NCBI GenBank assembly: GCA_947179485.1
Contig: OX359250.1
Location: 26,980,654 to 27,044,653, forward strand
From: Allacma fusca
Lineage: Eukaryota; Arthropoda; Collembola; Symphypleona; Sminthuridae
Reading direction: 5' to 3'
DNA length: 64,000 nucleotides
The translations under genes and the position numbers were made by a program. The notes beneath the pieces were generated by a model. That model saw only the letters and a program-made list of their open reading frames with translations, had not been told where the DNA came from and did no database searches. Numbering within the stretch: position 1 is the first letter of the stretch; every line of letters begins with the position of its first letter. Positions 22,310 to 35,949 of the stretch are shown piece by piece.

Positions 22310-25300
22310 ACCATAACAGTAACAATATAATTCATTTACAAATGCTCAAAGCTCCATAATTTGTATAACTGGGAAAAAATGCTTTGATTTGAGCAACCCT
22401 ATTGCTTCCGCATCAATGCATCAGCCACTTGTACGATTGTCGCCTTTACACCAAAAGGAAATTATTCCATGCTATTTTTAATTGACAGTTAGGAGACCTA
22501 ATTCTAATTTTAGTTCAACACTCGTTCTAATTTTAATAATGAGAAATTTTTCTAGTCCTATCCCCAGCAACCTGCAAAAGAAGGTTGGGAAATCGTGGAG
22601 CAGGGTAGACCTCATAGAAAATGAGAAAGGAAGCATTTCAACGATTTTCAATGCTCATTAGAATTGGAAATGGCCTCGTTAATAACACAAACAGTGTAAC
22701 TTTATTAAAATGTCACGTGCTACACAATTTCAACTGACTTCCAGGATTTCAACTTGGATTATGGAAATCCGTCCGCAACCTGCGGGGCTTCTTTCATGCA
22801 GATACTCAAGGGTTCGGACAGAAGAATAAAACCCTCGTTCTACTTTATACCCCACCAGACAAAGTAGGAGAATCCTATCAGATATGCAATTTTTTTTAAA
22901 ACTCAGGTATGCTTTTTCAGCGTACCTCCCATATTGGAAATTGGAATACATAAATACCTCTATACGGATGACACCTTTGGTTCCTCGAGCTTCCCGAGAT
23001 CTTCCAGGAGCTATATGTACTTTCCTATAGACTGTCTACAATCCACTCCTAAAATCTGAAGCCATGTGTAATATAGTATTGGACCGGAACCACACTCCTT
23101 ACCTTTTCCACCTAAGCTTCCTTATGTACATACTCCGACCTAACCCGAAACTATACAGAGCATAGTAGACTGTACTTCATCCCTACTCAATAAGTTGAGA
23201 CGCTCCAGAAGAGTAACGGGAAGCTGGGGCAAGAAACTTTCCGCAAGTTTTTCCATACAGTGAATCTTAAACTGCTTCTAGTGATTTCAAAAGGACAATA
23301 ACTTTTCTTTATTGAGTTATTACTCCGACCGTTTCTAAACTACCGTCATTTTCATTTTAATTCCTGATTTTAACGTCTCCAGCTTTATCATCCGGAGCAT
23401 GGTCACAATTTTGCTTACATGCTGAGACTTACTTAATTATTTCCACATTTAACATACAGCAGATATAGAATTTATAGAACATGTAACGAATACTTTATAC
23501 ATATGTACTGAAAGGTAAGCGTTCCAAAGAAATGATGATTGTTTCCTGGGATCGTACAAAAATGAAGGGTTTAAATCTTGAATGCTGATTAATCCACAGT
23601 CCTAATAATATTTAATTCCCCTAAATGAATTGGATTGAAACCTCTGAAAAATCTAACCACTGTAGGTGTAAGCGTCATAATTTTATGCAGGAACAGTGTT
23701 TACCAAAGGTAAGGACACTATATTAAATTAGACTATATCGTTACTTCAATAAAACAGGTTATCTATTAAAAAAACTATTTTTAAGTAACAGGTCAACATA
23801 AGGTGGACCCCTAAATTATAAACAGTAATTCATCCGTACATTTCCTTTGGATTCATTAATTATTATTATTGTCAGTTGGGTGTGCGCTTAAAGGTAAAAC
23901 AATTTTCGCCCATATCTTTTCCTGTGTAAAAACAGCACTTTTCACCACAAACACAAAATGTAGTTGATTTATCTGACTGCAATAAAAACTATCCATGCTT
24001 GGCTGCTTGGACGTTAAACGTTTCATGTAATGGCTTTGACTCCTTGATTATGTATGTACCTGGGCTCGTTAAGTTGGTGAATTCTCTAAATCAGATTCTA
24101 TCGTGGCCAGGGAAGCCACTTACTTATGACATTTAATATGTGCATATAGTGATGAGGGCACACAGTCGGAAAAAGTAGAATTTTTGAAGGGAACTTTTCT
24201 AAGTATGCGTTTACCCGCGTGCCCTGTCCCCATGCACGGATGAGCTCGAGGCTGTTCTAGCTCGGCAGAAAGAAAAACATTTACCTGGGATGGTCGTCAC
24301 TGTGCATATTACTGGACGGTAATTATTTAATAAGTGGTAGTGGTTTACTAGGTAAGTGCCATGCCACAGCACTTACAATTAAACTAGCGATAAGAGGAAT
24401 TCTAGTATAAATGACAGTAAGGAAGGTGTGTATCCTTCGGTTCCATTACACTCATTAATAGATTCTAGAAAAACATTAATGTCTGGGATGCGACTCCACA
24501 TTTGCATGAAACCACTCCACGAGGATTTTAAATGAACCCTGTGTCTGTCTATACTTACGTAACGCAACTGTGGATGGATGGATGGGTACGTGTCCCATAC
24601 AAACCCCCATGGCTTATCACAAGTTGAAGTTTGGAAAATAATTCTTTGTGGCTAATAGTCTCACTTAATGCGGGCAGTAAAATTATGGCACAAGTAGTAA
24701 TTACTGATTCCCAATCAATTTTATTGATTGGTTTCGGCAATGCCCTCACTCACACAGGGACCAGCACAGACCTGTATAAGTTGAGTACCACCGCTAATGG
24801 TTGAGGGCACTTGGTAATTTCGGATTCAGCAACCTGGAGCCGGGGTAGGAATATAGAAAGGAGAAGGCCTGAGGCCTTGCGTAATGCTTGGATATATTGT
24901 TTGTGGCTTAAGTAGCATTTTTTTCCCCTTCTGGGATGGCGACAGCACTAAATTGTTGCGTTGGTGGCAGTGTCCTGCAGAACTCGTACGACTGTGTCGA
25001 GCTTGATGCAATTATTATCTCAGACTTGAGGATCCCGATTGCATGCAATATTTCCAGGTATGTATGTACAGCCCCTGTTCTTAATATTCTCCGGATATGA
25101 GCATATATGATGGTCATCTTGAGAAAGATTATCCAAAGCCAATTAACATCTATACGTATTTATGGTTTTGAATTTTTTTTTTGTATTCAGACACATTTGT
25201 AAGAAATCTTTTTTTTTTTTTTTCGTGCGGGACCTCCTTGTTATTAGCAACACGTTCCCAGTCGGAACTACTTCAGGAGGTGCGTTACTTCTGTGTACTA

Positions 25301-28300
25301 TAGAGTTTGACACATATGCTGAGTACCATATTATTCTGGGCTTTGTTTGGCCGGTGAAGGTTGTCTTTGTTGCGTGGTGGGGTGTATATAGACTCGCTCA
25401 CACGGATCAATTTTTCCATCGAGGAGTAGTACAATATACGGAGATAGAATCGTTGCATTTGGCTTCGCCCCTGTACTGTACGTATAGGACTCCACTGTTC
25501 TCGTGTTGTTCAGTTCACGATCGACCCGTTCTTGATTACCATTTTGTATCATCATTGATTGATTAAATGAATTTTGTATGACAATTATTATGGTAGCAAT
25601 GGAGTATTTACAGTTTTCGTGGACAATAGTGTGGGTAATCAAAGCCGGGGGACTGTCTGGCTATATCTATTGCATAGTCTGCCGGGCATTGTCAAGTCAC
25701 ATGCTCCACGGTCTAGATCTAGCGGGGAGATGTTGTCATGCAGTGCGTCTATATCGGGATGGGTTTTCGAGAAAAACTTTGACATCGGGTAGGTATCTCC
25801 AAAACGGCCCTCTCGATACATGTTCTTTTTGTTGCGTACGCATTTGTGTGTAACAACGTTCGTGTACTCACATATATCTACTTCTACATGTATATAATTA
25901 TTACGACCATGAAGTCACGCTGATGGAATTCCTCCTTTGGTTTCTCTCAATTAAGTCATTGGAATAAGGTTCTCGGCCTCGCATTTCTCGGGGGGCTGAG
26001 GCGACGGGAGCTCGGAGTAACTTTTCAACTTTCTTTCTGCCGTTTTAAAGCGGATATGGGATTCTAGGTGTGAGGAAGGTTTCCACCGCATCGCATATAG
26101 AATTTCCTCCAATTCCTCAGCTTTTCCCGAGATGTTTGCTACGCCAGTCCATTAGATCCTCTTGAAAGAACCTGTAATTATGGGGTAATTACATCCCGAT
26201 TCCTTCTCTCCAGACTACCTAACTAAAGACAAGGGAAGGTTTATTAGCAAGGCAGAGACGTCGGAGAGTTTTCCACCAGCATTCTATTCTAATCGTAGGA
26301 CAAGAAGACAAGGCATCGTGAAAACTTACATCTGTAGTCTTAAGCCCCTGTCTCCACATCTTACATTCACAAAACCCCTGGCAGTCTTCTATGCCGTTCG
26401 GTCTCCCCATAGAGGTAAATTCTATAGATTTCTGGGTAATGTACTAGATACTTGTATATAGTATTTCATTGGTTTGAAACTACAGTAATTCATTTCCCTC
26501 AACTTGAAAAGTAGTCGGAAGCTATATACCATATGACCGATGGAGATGGGTTCACTTGAGTAATTACTAATAGAGTGACTTCTTACTGTATGAAATTTCC
26601 TGGGGACTAGTGGGACTCCTATATCCGTATGTATAGACAGACGTACATAGTCCCTTCTAGTATCTAGTAATGTGTGCTCAACGGATAAGATCACGGGATT
26701 TTGTAACTTGGAGAAGCTCATATTAAAAACTTGTGTCAAGAGGGTTTTGTTTTCAATCTTCGCAATTTTTCAAAGAGTTTTTAATTATACTTTTGAATAT
26801 AAAATAATCAGAGTTTGGGGCAGGGACTCGATAGAACTCAGAAGGGAAGAGATGTCAAGGTACGCGTCTCCTCTGAAAGTTTGAGGACACCCAAAACCTT
26901 CCCAATTTGGGTGACTTGTCTGACGATGTAAATTCCGACCAGCCCCCTATATCTATATGTACATACTTATGGACTGATTGTGTACACGACGTGTCGTCTC
27001 TGTGTGCGGGGTTCTGTGGGGCGATGTTGACTGTGCGATTGCTTTTGTGCAAACAGAATGCCAGAGTCATCGTTATTGAAATGAATGTGTGAGATAAATT
27101 AAGTACGCCAGAGTAGATGTTTTTCCCAGCCATTTGCTGTGTAGTTTAAAAGGGAAAAATTAACAGCTCATTTTATATTCCACGCAATAAAACATGGCTT
27201 TTTGATCTGGCATGCAGGAGCTATATGTCATTTTTTATAGTTCCCTATAAAGCCTGTGGTCGCATTTGAAGGAGATACCTGCGTATAAATTAAAAGTTGG
27301 TAGTCGACTGTCTCTCTCTCCCCTCTTTGGAAGTTCCAACTCCCGGAAATCTGATTTTAAATAAATGACGAAGAAATGACATGGAATTCACTGGGATTTC
27401 ATGACTCCCGGAATGTTGGCATCTTATGTGTAAAACGACGGGGGTAAGTGGGTGATGACAGTGAAGTAGATCAAATAGAATTTATAGATCCACTTGCGTG
27501 TTTGCACTTTTATCCCTCACATTTCATTCCATGGAGCTGCCTCAATGACCAATGATAGTAGTAAAATTTTATTCCTAAACTTTAACAGCATTTGATGACC
27601 ATCCTATTCATTCCGCATGCCTTTGACAGCTATATTCCCAATCCCTCATGTTCAGCATGGGGCATGTGGTGAAAGCAACCTTCGGATCATAATTTCAGGG
27701 AAACTCTGGGTGAGAATTACATATGTAGCATGTGCGGGAGTAGTCCCAGTCGAATAAAATTCCCAGTACAAGGGGATTCTCAGAATAAGGGAAATAACTT
27801 CTGTAAATTGAAAGTCGCTTTAGTTCCTACGAGGTATATAGTTTACAATGATTTTATTTGAGATCCAAGCATTTTTTCCTCTATTCATTTCCCAAGCTGA
27901 CTTTCAAGGGGAATTTCAAACTGAATCTACTGAACTTCCGACTTTTTTCCCCCCCTTTCACATTGAATCTCATTAGAGTATCACAGAAATGCTTTACTAG
28001 TTTGGATTAGTACAAATTAAACCTCCTTTTCATCGCATATATATATCCTGGCGTGTGTTTTTGTTTGTCAACGCCGGTGAATGAGCATGGATTATTTCCA
28101 TAGGTGTACGCACATAAATATACTTGTAATGAAAACAAACTACTTGGGTCTATCCTTCCAATAATGCTCCCATTGATCAGATAAAAAGTCCTATCACAAG
28201 TGTGGAATTATCCTGGAAATAGGGAAGGATATAAGTCATTGCTGGAGAGTCCGCCTGGATACTAATCTCCATTAGATTTTTCCCAGAGCCTCCCAGTATC

Positions 28301-30177
28301 ACTGGGAAAGATGGTGGGGAGGTGAAGATTCCTGCAAATATTTATTCACTCAAACTCATTCCAGGATTCTGGTTATGAATCCCTGTTTCCTCCAGTGTTT
28401 TCCCACAGTTTCACAGTTTGTACAAGTAATCATTTTACGGCCACTTCAGTTCTAAAGTGTTTCCTCAAAAGCATACTTTCAGGTGAGATGTGTAGTTTGG
28501 TGTGGGCCCTGGGACATGAACAAGTGGTGTTTCCTCATTCAATCTTCACGTTGTTTAGGAACACATTTCAAGCCTTTAACTAGGCAGTACTTGTGAGGCC
28601 TGCGACCTGCGTTTAATACTATTACTTTGATTTCCTTCATAATACATCTCCTTGTAGACCGAAAGTCTTCCTATGTCTTTCCAGACCAGGTTGAGTCTTC
28701 CAGGGCGAGGTGTATGCATGCATGTATAAGTACTGTGCCAGACTGTCTGCACTATGTACGACCGTGTCAGGATTTGTGAATGCAGAGATGACTCTACATA
28801 TGGGAAAGTAATTATTATGTACGTACATACTAAAAGTTGGGAGTTCTTCACCATAGCAGCAGAAGATCAGAGAGAACTTTTGCGACCCTCCACCTTTCAA
28901 GCGTACTGTGGTCTAAGGCTAATACAAATCCTGTGTATGGTCATGAACAACACAAGTGGGATTCTTCCAGTCTCTAACATAAACCTCATCTGTACCTTGG
29001 AATAAATGAGCTTTTGAAAAAAAAAATACATAAAAGAAGCAAATGCGCAACATTATATTCTTACTCACTCAGCTTGGAACAAAATAGATTGAAATACCCA
29101 TAATAATGAGTGGATATCATCAAAGTTCAATTCCCCCATGGTTACGCCACCATACATGACAGTAGTACTCATTGGGGGATTTTGCTTTTGTATTTATCAA
29201 AAGTATACGATATACTCAGGTAAGCTGACTTCTACGCCCTCATGTGCTCCTGTCTCTCTCCTGCCTATGAGATCATCAAGGAAATCATTAAAGAGTTGAA
29301 TAAAATATTCGAATTCAATACAGAGGCAATGCAATTAGCTTTGAACAGGGATCCCTTTCAAAATCGAATCCTTATTTGTTTTTTTTTGTCAAAAAGCTCC
29401 GAAATGGTACAGTCTACCAAAAGAAGAGGAATTCATTTAATGTAATAGGGATTGTGGAAATTATGCCATAAAACCTATCGCAGTCCACGAATGGAGAATG
29501 GGGACGACTGAACGACTTTTTGCATGGGCGTTGGCAAAAAATTTTACTCTCTATGTATATACATGTATGTAATTATTTCTCCATATATGTACATACATAC
29601 TCGTTCGGAAGCAATGTGCACACAGAGAGAGAGAGAGAGAGACAGACACACACACTCTGATTTTCTTTAGCAGGGAGAGTACACCTACATATGTTCTTAT
29701 ATACAGAGCCTGCATGTGTTGGAATTATTACCCTCCAATAGTGACGGCCGTTCTTTTATCAGCATCTCAAAGTATCGATTTTCTGTTTGTGTTTACATCA
29801 CCAACTTTTACAAAAAGTTTGATTAGAAAATCTGTATGACCTTCGGTTTTAATTTGGATATCAAGAGGACATCGTAAAGGGTGACTCTGGTGTTGGTGCC
29901 AATGCGTTGTTGTTGTAGTTCGATATGGAATCCGCACAAGTGATAGGGATCACTGTATCTCCGTCGGCTCCTTCTGATGACTCCCCTGCATGGCTTCATG
30001 AGGATAAGATGGTCATGCAAAGTATGAACTGGTTCTGAGGCCAGTCACCACACATGTCCCGCAGTTGGTTTCTGACGTTAATGGAGATGCAATGTTATGG
30101 GAGATATGAGTATAGTAGGATGATTGGAAATGAGATGCAGAAGTAGATGTGGAGCTGTTTTAGAAAATAGTCCTGTA

Positions 30178-30212
<35 letters not shown>

Positions 30213-30423
30213 TCCAATATGATTACTTTTTGTTCGAGTCATACAAGTTGGAAAGATGAAAGTATTCTCATAATAACTTTACAAATGCAAAAGAGTCTAT
30301 AAACAGGGTAAAAACAAGTATTATCTTTTCATCTTCTGCTTCTGGTGACACAGGGTACCGCCCTTGGATCTATTTACAATATATTATTTTTGGAATTATA
30401 ATGAGATATTTAACAAATAACTT
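22310..30423. other. Gene-poor stretch, 22-30 kb
   Basis: About 8 kb with no exon chain I can support on either strand. Content: unique AT-rich sequence, a short (GA)n/(CA)n tract near 29623-29655 and an (ATT)n tract near 30178-30212. Frames of 60-134 codons (for example 25162-25566 plus) lack domain likeness and sensible splice context. Confidence 0.55.
30178..30212. repeat. (ATT)n microsatellite
   Basis: Perfect ATT trinucleotide run of about 35 bp, the only trinucleotide microsatellite of note in the window. It lies shortly downstream of the 3' end of the four-helix membrane protein gene. Confidence 0.9.
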
Positions 30424-33400
30424 TTAATCCTCGTCAGATTTTTCTAAGTCCTTAGTATATAATGGCCCTTCGCCCCTCGCACGCTTCGGTGATTTCATGG
30501 TGGATGACACGCCCCAAATAAAAAAGATTTTGAAGAAAGCACTAACAAGGATATAGTTGAAAAATTCTCTGAGTGACTTCTGTATGCTTGTTAACTCATG
30601 ATGCTCGTTCTCCGGATTGGGGCTGTAGTTATCTTTTAGATTATACATTAGCGTCGGGGTGAGGAAAATACCCAGCTGAATTGCGAACTGGATGAGAGAA
30701 AGCAATATCCATATTTTTGGGACCAGCCCTGGATGAATATCCTTCCCGTGCGTCTCAGTATTGTACTGTGGGGGAAGAGCAGGAGCGTTGGAAATGAAAA
30801 AAAAAAAAAAAGAGCGACACCGTGAAACAACATGCCTAATTAGTTACTATAATTGACTAACTCATCGTCACACGCAAATGGGATCCAAGTCCACGTACAC
30901 TTTTTGGACAAGTTTCAGTCCACAAAAAATGACACATGGCACATTCTCGGAAATAAATGGTGAATTCGTTCACTCTCTACATGCATGCTTCTCCATAATC
31001 CACCCATTTTTGGATTTCCCCGTTCAGCAAATATATCAGAAAAAAAGAGCTGGGTTTTTTTACTACTCTCTTGTGCCTCCAAAACTATGTGAGTGTGTTG
31101 GGCTCTGGGAGAGAGAGAGAGAGAGAGACGGAACGGTTACATTAATGATACGATACCATTAAATTTTATACGATCAGCTCGTTCCTAGGAACTTGTTTGT
31201 GCGTACAATAAAACACATGAATGTTAAAAGAAAAAAATTACGCGTAGGAAGTATGTACATAGGAAGTCTCGCGTCCCAGTGTACTCATCATGGTGCATGT
31301 CTACACTCACAATGTCTCCGTGCCTATCCCAAAAAGCTTGATTTCTGCATCTATATGAGACAAGTCTCTCTACAAAGGGCACACAAAAGTCTCTATCATT
31401 CTCCGGACTTGGCTGATCAATGATCTTTTCCATATTTGATAACTCCTCTAACTGTTTCTATCTGCCGTAACTCCTTCCTCATACCTACCCCACCCCATCC
31501 TACATATGTACACATGGTTTCACGACTATGTGATAATTGTACCTATATCCTGGGAAACTTTGACAAATAGGAGATAGAGCAGAAATCTTTATGAAAAGTT
31601 AAACACTTTACCGACCGGGGTCCCCATTAACTCCGACGCATCAAACTAATATATACCCCCCGACATAAAAAAACATGCATGTAGTACATCACATACGGAG
31701 CTTCAAAAACTCAAACCTTACTACTGTACAACTTCGGGTTCCGTCTCAACCCGTAAGTTTAGTACAAGGTAGACAGACATGAACAGAGTACTATATAACG
31801 GAGTTTCCCAAGTTGGGAGTCCCAACCCGCTCAAAAACCTCAGACCGCCGCACCTTATAGATTTTTCCACCTAAATATTTCAAATAAAAATTCTTACTTC
31901 AGATTTGATGACAAGAAGAACAGCAGCCAGTATCTGAATTATACTCTGACCACAAGCAGCAATGGCAGCATCTGTGGAAGTTCGTGAAGAAATAAAAAAA
32001 ATAATTATGAATTCTTTAAGGAAATTGTCCTAATGCGCAGTTCTCCCACATTTCTTCAATAACCCTTCCCCATGAAACCATTAATTTTGAAAGAACCCCA
32101 CGGAACGGTTTGAGTCAATTGAAAAATTACAACTCGCCCATATCCCAACTCATATATTTGTTTATAATTTGGTCCCAGAAATTACGCAATACTTACACTC
32201 CACAAATTCTCTCTCCCTGTCTTTGTACGCCGGCGGTAATGTCGTATCGGTATGATACAGCACCAAGGTATTTATGCCGAATGCAAGTATCACAATACCG
32301 AACACCTGCGAGGGTACAAAAAAAATCATGTAAAAGATATATGCATAAAAAAACTAGGCAAACTAGTCCCACACATATAAGATTTAGTATCGTCCTTATA
32401 TTTATGCTTCCATCCCACATATATGCATAACCTCTGGAGTACAGACTTGGTAAATAGGCATATACTGTAATTATAGATATATGCTCAATGGATTTTTTTT
32501 TCATACCACACGTCTAGGAAACACTGCATACCAATCATCTTCATTTAGGTACATACACCACTCATCGCACTCTCTCATAAGCTTGCATTTGGAATGTCCT
32601 TGAATTAAAAATCCGACTGATTCAGTGACAAGTCCTCCGTTTTGAGCTTATTTTTAACCCTTCCCGATCGAAGTGAAACAATTCCTGAGTCTAGCTCTGA
32701 GGGTAAATTACTAACTAATTCAGAAGGAAAACCATTTATATACCTATAGGGGAAATGAAGTTGCAAACTGAATAATTTCAACACGTGCAAGGATGTAATC
32801 ATGCCTATTCGTATTATTGTAATTACAGCTTTTTGATACATTTCTTAACCGAAATCATCCTTCGGAAGGCAACTGATTACAGTGGATAGAGACATCGCAG
32901 TAATGTCACGAATGACGCATCAGTACTCACTCCTTTACATTATGACAAAACCCCAACTACCAGTGGAATATTCCTCACAAGCAATTTTTAAAACACATAG
33001 GATTTTTCCGTCGGAAACAAAACTTTGTATGTACGTGTAAGGAAAGCCCTATGCTGTGTTTACCCAGGCTGGACGCACATCAATAGATATATGCGAGATA
33101 CGAGAGAGGGACCTTCCGTATCTGTGTATATTATGAACGTGGACAGAATTCTGGTACCTCCCGAAAGGGAGACCAAGTCAGAAATGTCAAGATAAAAAAA
33201 AAGAATTTCACTTGAAGAGGAAATCAATGGAAATAATTTAGAATTATTGCGTTACTCATAATAATGACATTGCTGACTTAATTGCAAAGAATAAAATGGA
33301 GTTGAATAAATGAATGTTAAGTATGACCAGCAAACTCTCTCACACACACACACATATACATACATCCACACACATACACACACTCACACAATGCCCTATT

Positions 33401-34085
33401 ATCTCCTTGCCTGCCACTCTTCCTGACAACAGCATATCAAAATATTATTATTAGACTGTATATTATGCAATGAATATAAGCATAAACACACCCCACGAGC
33501 CAGGCTGGCCTTCCAAAGCACTCTGAATCCACATTCCTCATACACAGCATAGTTTTCCCTGCTAGCTCTCTATTACCACATATGAAAACAGGAAAACTTG
33601 GAGGAACTGCGGGGAGGAAGCCTCATGTAAGACAAATCTACTTTGCGATGGAAAGCTTCGTAATTAAATTACTAAAAGGCATGTTCACAAAATTACGAAA
33701 TTGTTTTCCACAAAATATCAAGCCTGTCTGCAGCCTGCACCCATAAAAATCCCTGGCTCTCTGGGAGGAAGGGGAAAGGAGTGTTGTAAATGCAAAAATA
33801 CTCACTGATTGACAGGAATAAATAAATATTTGTTCTACTCCAATTTCTAACTGCGTGTATCCTGCACGAGGCCCTTAGTAGTAGTATTTTTTGGATGCAT
33901 AATGCCAAGAGTACAGTAGAGATGCCCTCCGACCAAAAAAAAAAGTAAAAATGCTTGTGGCACTATCAACAAAAAGAAGAAAAAAAAAGTTAGAAAGGAA
34001 ATAACGTCCAAAAAAAATTATTACTCACACTTTCAAGAGTACCAATGAACTGGTAAATTGTTTTAGTTGAGAATGCTGATCCCAT
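30424..34085 (-). CDS. Uncharacterised four-helix membrane protein, 193 residues
   Basis: Exons (minus): 34085-34029 (ATG, 19 codons, GTGAGT donor), 32305-32197, 31971-31898, 30765-30424. They sum to 582 nt in perfect phase, 193 residues. Predicted membrane segments: VFGIVILAFGINTLVLYH (about 20-37), SIIQILAAVLLVI (about 66-78), IWILLSLIQFAIQLGIFL (about 98-115) and FFNYILVSAFFKIFFIWG (about 149-166). The tail is short and charged (SPKRARGEGPLYTKDL.. EKSDED). Short loops and four helices resemble small arthropod-specific four-TM proteins (DUF4728-like topology), but I do not recognise the family and claim no function. Introns reach about 1.7 kb. The chain rests on splice signals and phase alone. 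Confidence 0.7.
33340..33390. repeat. (CA)n microsatellite, interrupted
   Basis: CA-rich run of about 50 bp with ATA and TCC interruptions, inside the first intron of the membrane protein gene. Confidence 0.85.
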
Positions 34086-34355
34086 GATGATGTAACTTTA
34101 AAAGTTGAATACTTGAAAATATTAACAGAATTATTTTGGTATTCTTCACACACACGTTCACAAGTGCAGGAGCATGAAACTCACGAACGTCTTCCCTTGT
34201 GTACAGTCACTCCATGGAAGAACAGAGGAACAGAGTTCGAATGCAAGTTAAACACCTCAATCACTGTTGGGCAAAAAATACGATTTAAACTTACACTCTG
34301 TATTCTACTCTACACACACTCTCTATATGCCCTCCGTTCAAGGTAAAGGGAAAAA

Positions 34356-34357
<2 letters not shown>

Positions 34358-34389
<32 letters not shown>
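34358..34389. repeat. (GA)n microsatellite
   Basis: Perfect GA run of about 32 bp shortly upstream of the four-helix membrane protein gene, within its likely promoter region. Confidence 0.9.
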
Positions 34390-34393
<4 letters not shown>

Positions 34394-35404
34394 CATGAGT
34401 TAAATTATGATATAAAGGCATACACGGAACGAACTTCTCGAGTCTTGAGCTAACGTGTCCATATACCTTAACCCAAGCAAGAACGTATAGGTACTGGCGG
34501 ATAGTAAATACACAAGAGACAGGAAAAAATCCTACTAATTGCTCGTGGTCCGCGCTCCACCGCTTTACCTTGTCTCTGGCAGACAAGTTAATAGGAGGTT
34601 TCGAACTTGCAATTGAACAAGCAGACCCCTTAAGAATCTTTTTTTTTTTCAACTTAGCACATTTTCTCCACCTTCCCTCGTTTTTTATTTAACTGTTTTT
34701 CTCTCTTCTTTCTCCGCTGAACAGGTTGAAAGACAGTTCCAGGATACTTTTTTCAAAAGACAACTTAAGGGAATTGAACAGGTTTTTCCAACTAGGAACA
34801 AATACAAACCCCAAAAAAAAAATATATAGGAAGCAACCGGAAGAAGCCAAGTTGGAGAGTCCAGACACCTCTTCTTGTGTAGGTGCGGGGGGGAAAAGTT
34901 GGAGAGTGGAATTATTCAAAGAGGAATTAATTGAAGGATTTAATTGAAATCAAAAGATAAAAGGGTGTACCTGATGATTAAAACAAATACAGAGCGAGTG
35001 AGTACTCGTGTAGAACGAGGAGGACTGAGAATGGTTGTATACCCAATGGATCAGAGTGGCAATACAATGTCCCGCGACTGTTCTCTGGTATGTGAGTGTG
35101 TCTTGAAGCTTAGTCAGTGGACGACTGACATGCAATGAGACTATTGTACCACCATCAGTTCTTCTTCGTCAACTCATATTGACTCCACTCCTAACTTTCT
35201 CTTGTCTACCTTCCCGTTCAGCCTTCCTGATGATGACTAACAACAACTCCGCTGTCTCTTTGCTCTATAATAGCTGTATTTTGTTGCCCATGTTCACCGT
35301 GGTAGTTGTTGTATGTATGCTTTCCAAGTTTTCTAGGGTTCTGGGGAAACCGTAAGGGTTATCGCAGAAACTATTCCCTTCACTGTCTTTGGTCTCACTC
35401 CCTG

Positions 35405-35405
<1 letters not shown>

Positions 35406-35469
<64 letters not shown>
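35406..35469. repeat. Compound (TC)n(AC)n microsatellite
   Basis: About 34 bp of TC followed directly by about 29 bp of AC. Confidence 0.9.
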
Positions 35470-35470
<1 letters not shown>

Positions 35471-35861
35471 TCAGTCAGTCTCTGTGTATCTGGTATGTTC
35501 TGGGCAGAACTCCCATCCAGATGATTCTGCTATTGTACAGCCCATGTCACTTGTTAGGACTGTAGGGCAGGGGAAATCTAGGTACACCGGGAGTTTAGGT
35601 AAAACTAATTCCTGTATTTTGGCTAAAAACTTCTTTTTGTAAGTGCTTAAACGCGCATATCCTCCAACACTCACACTTGACAAGAGTCCCAAGTTACGTA
35701 TCAGAATGTGTCAGTTAGAGCACACTACTACTTCTCCTGTTGGATTATACCCCAGAAGTTTTAGTCCTACAACCGGAGTTCTAGTCGTGTCGAGTAGTCG
35801 TAGTATTTACTATTACCAGAAAAGCTGAAAGAACTTGAGTATTTTCTGTACGTAAATCGTT

Positions 35862-35863
<2 letters not shown>

Positions 35864-35948
<85 letters not shown>
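35864..35948. repeat. Long (GA)n microsatellite
   Basis: Uninterrupted GA run of about 85 bp, the longest simple repeat in the window; its purine strand is the plus strand. Confidence 0.95.

Positions 35949-35949
<1 letters not shown>

Noticed and set aside
25162-25566. 134-codon plus-strand frame
   Set aside because: It begins in a poly(T) tract with Phe runs and shows no domain; consistent with chance.
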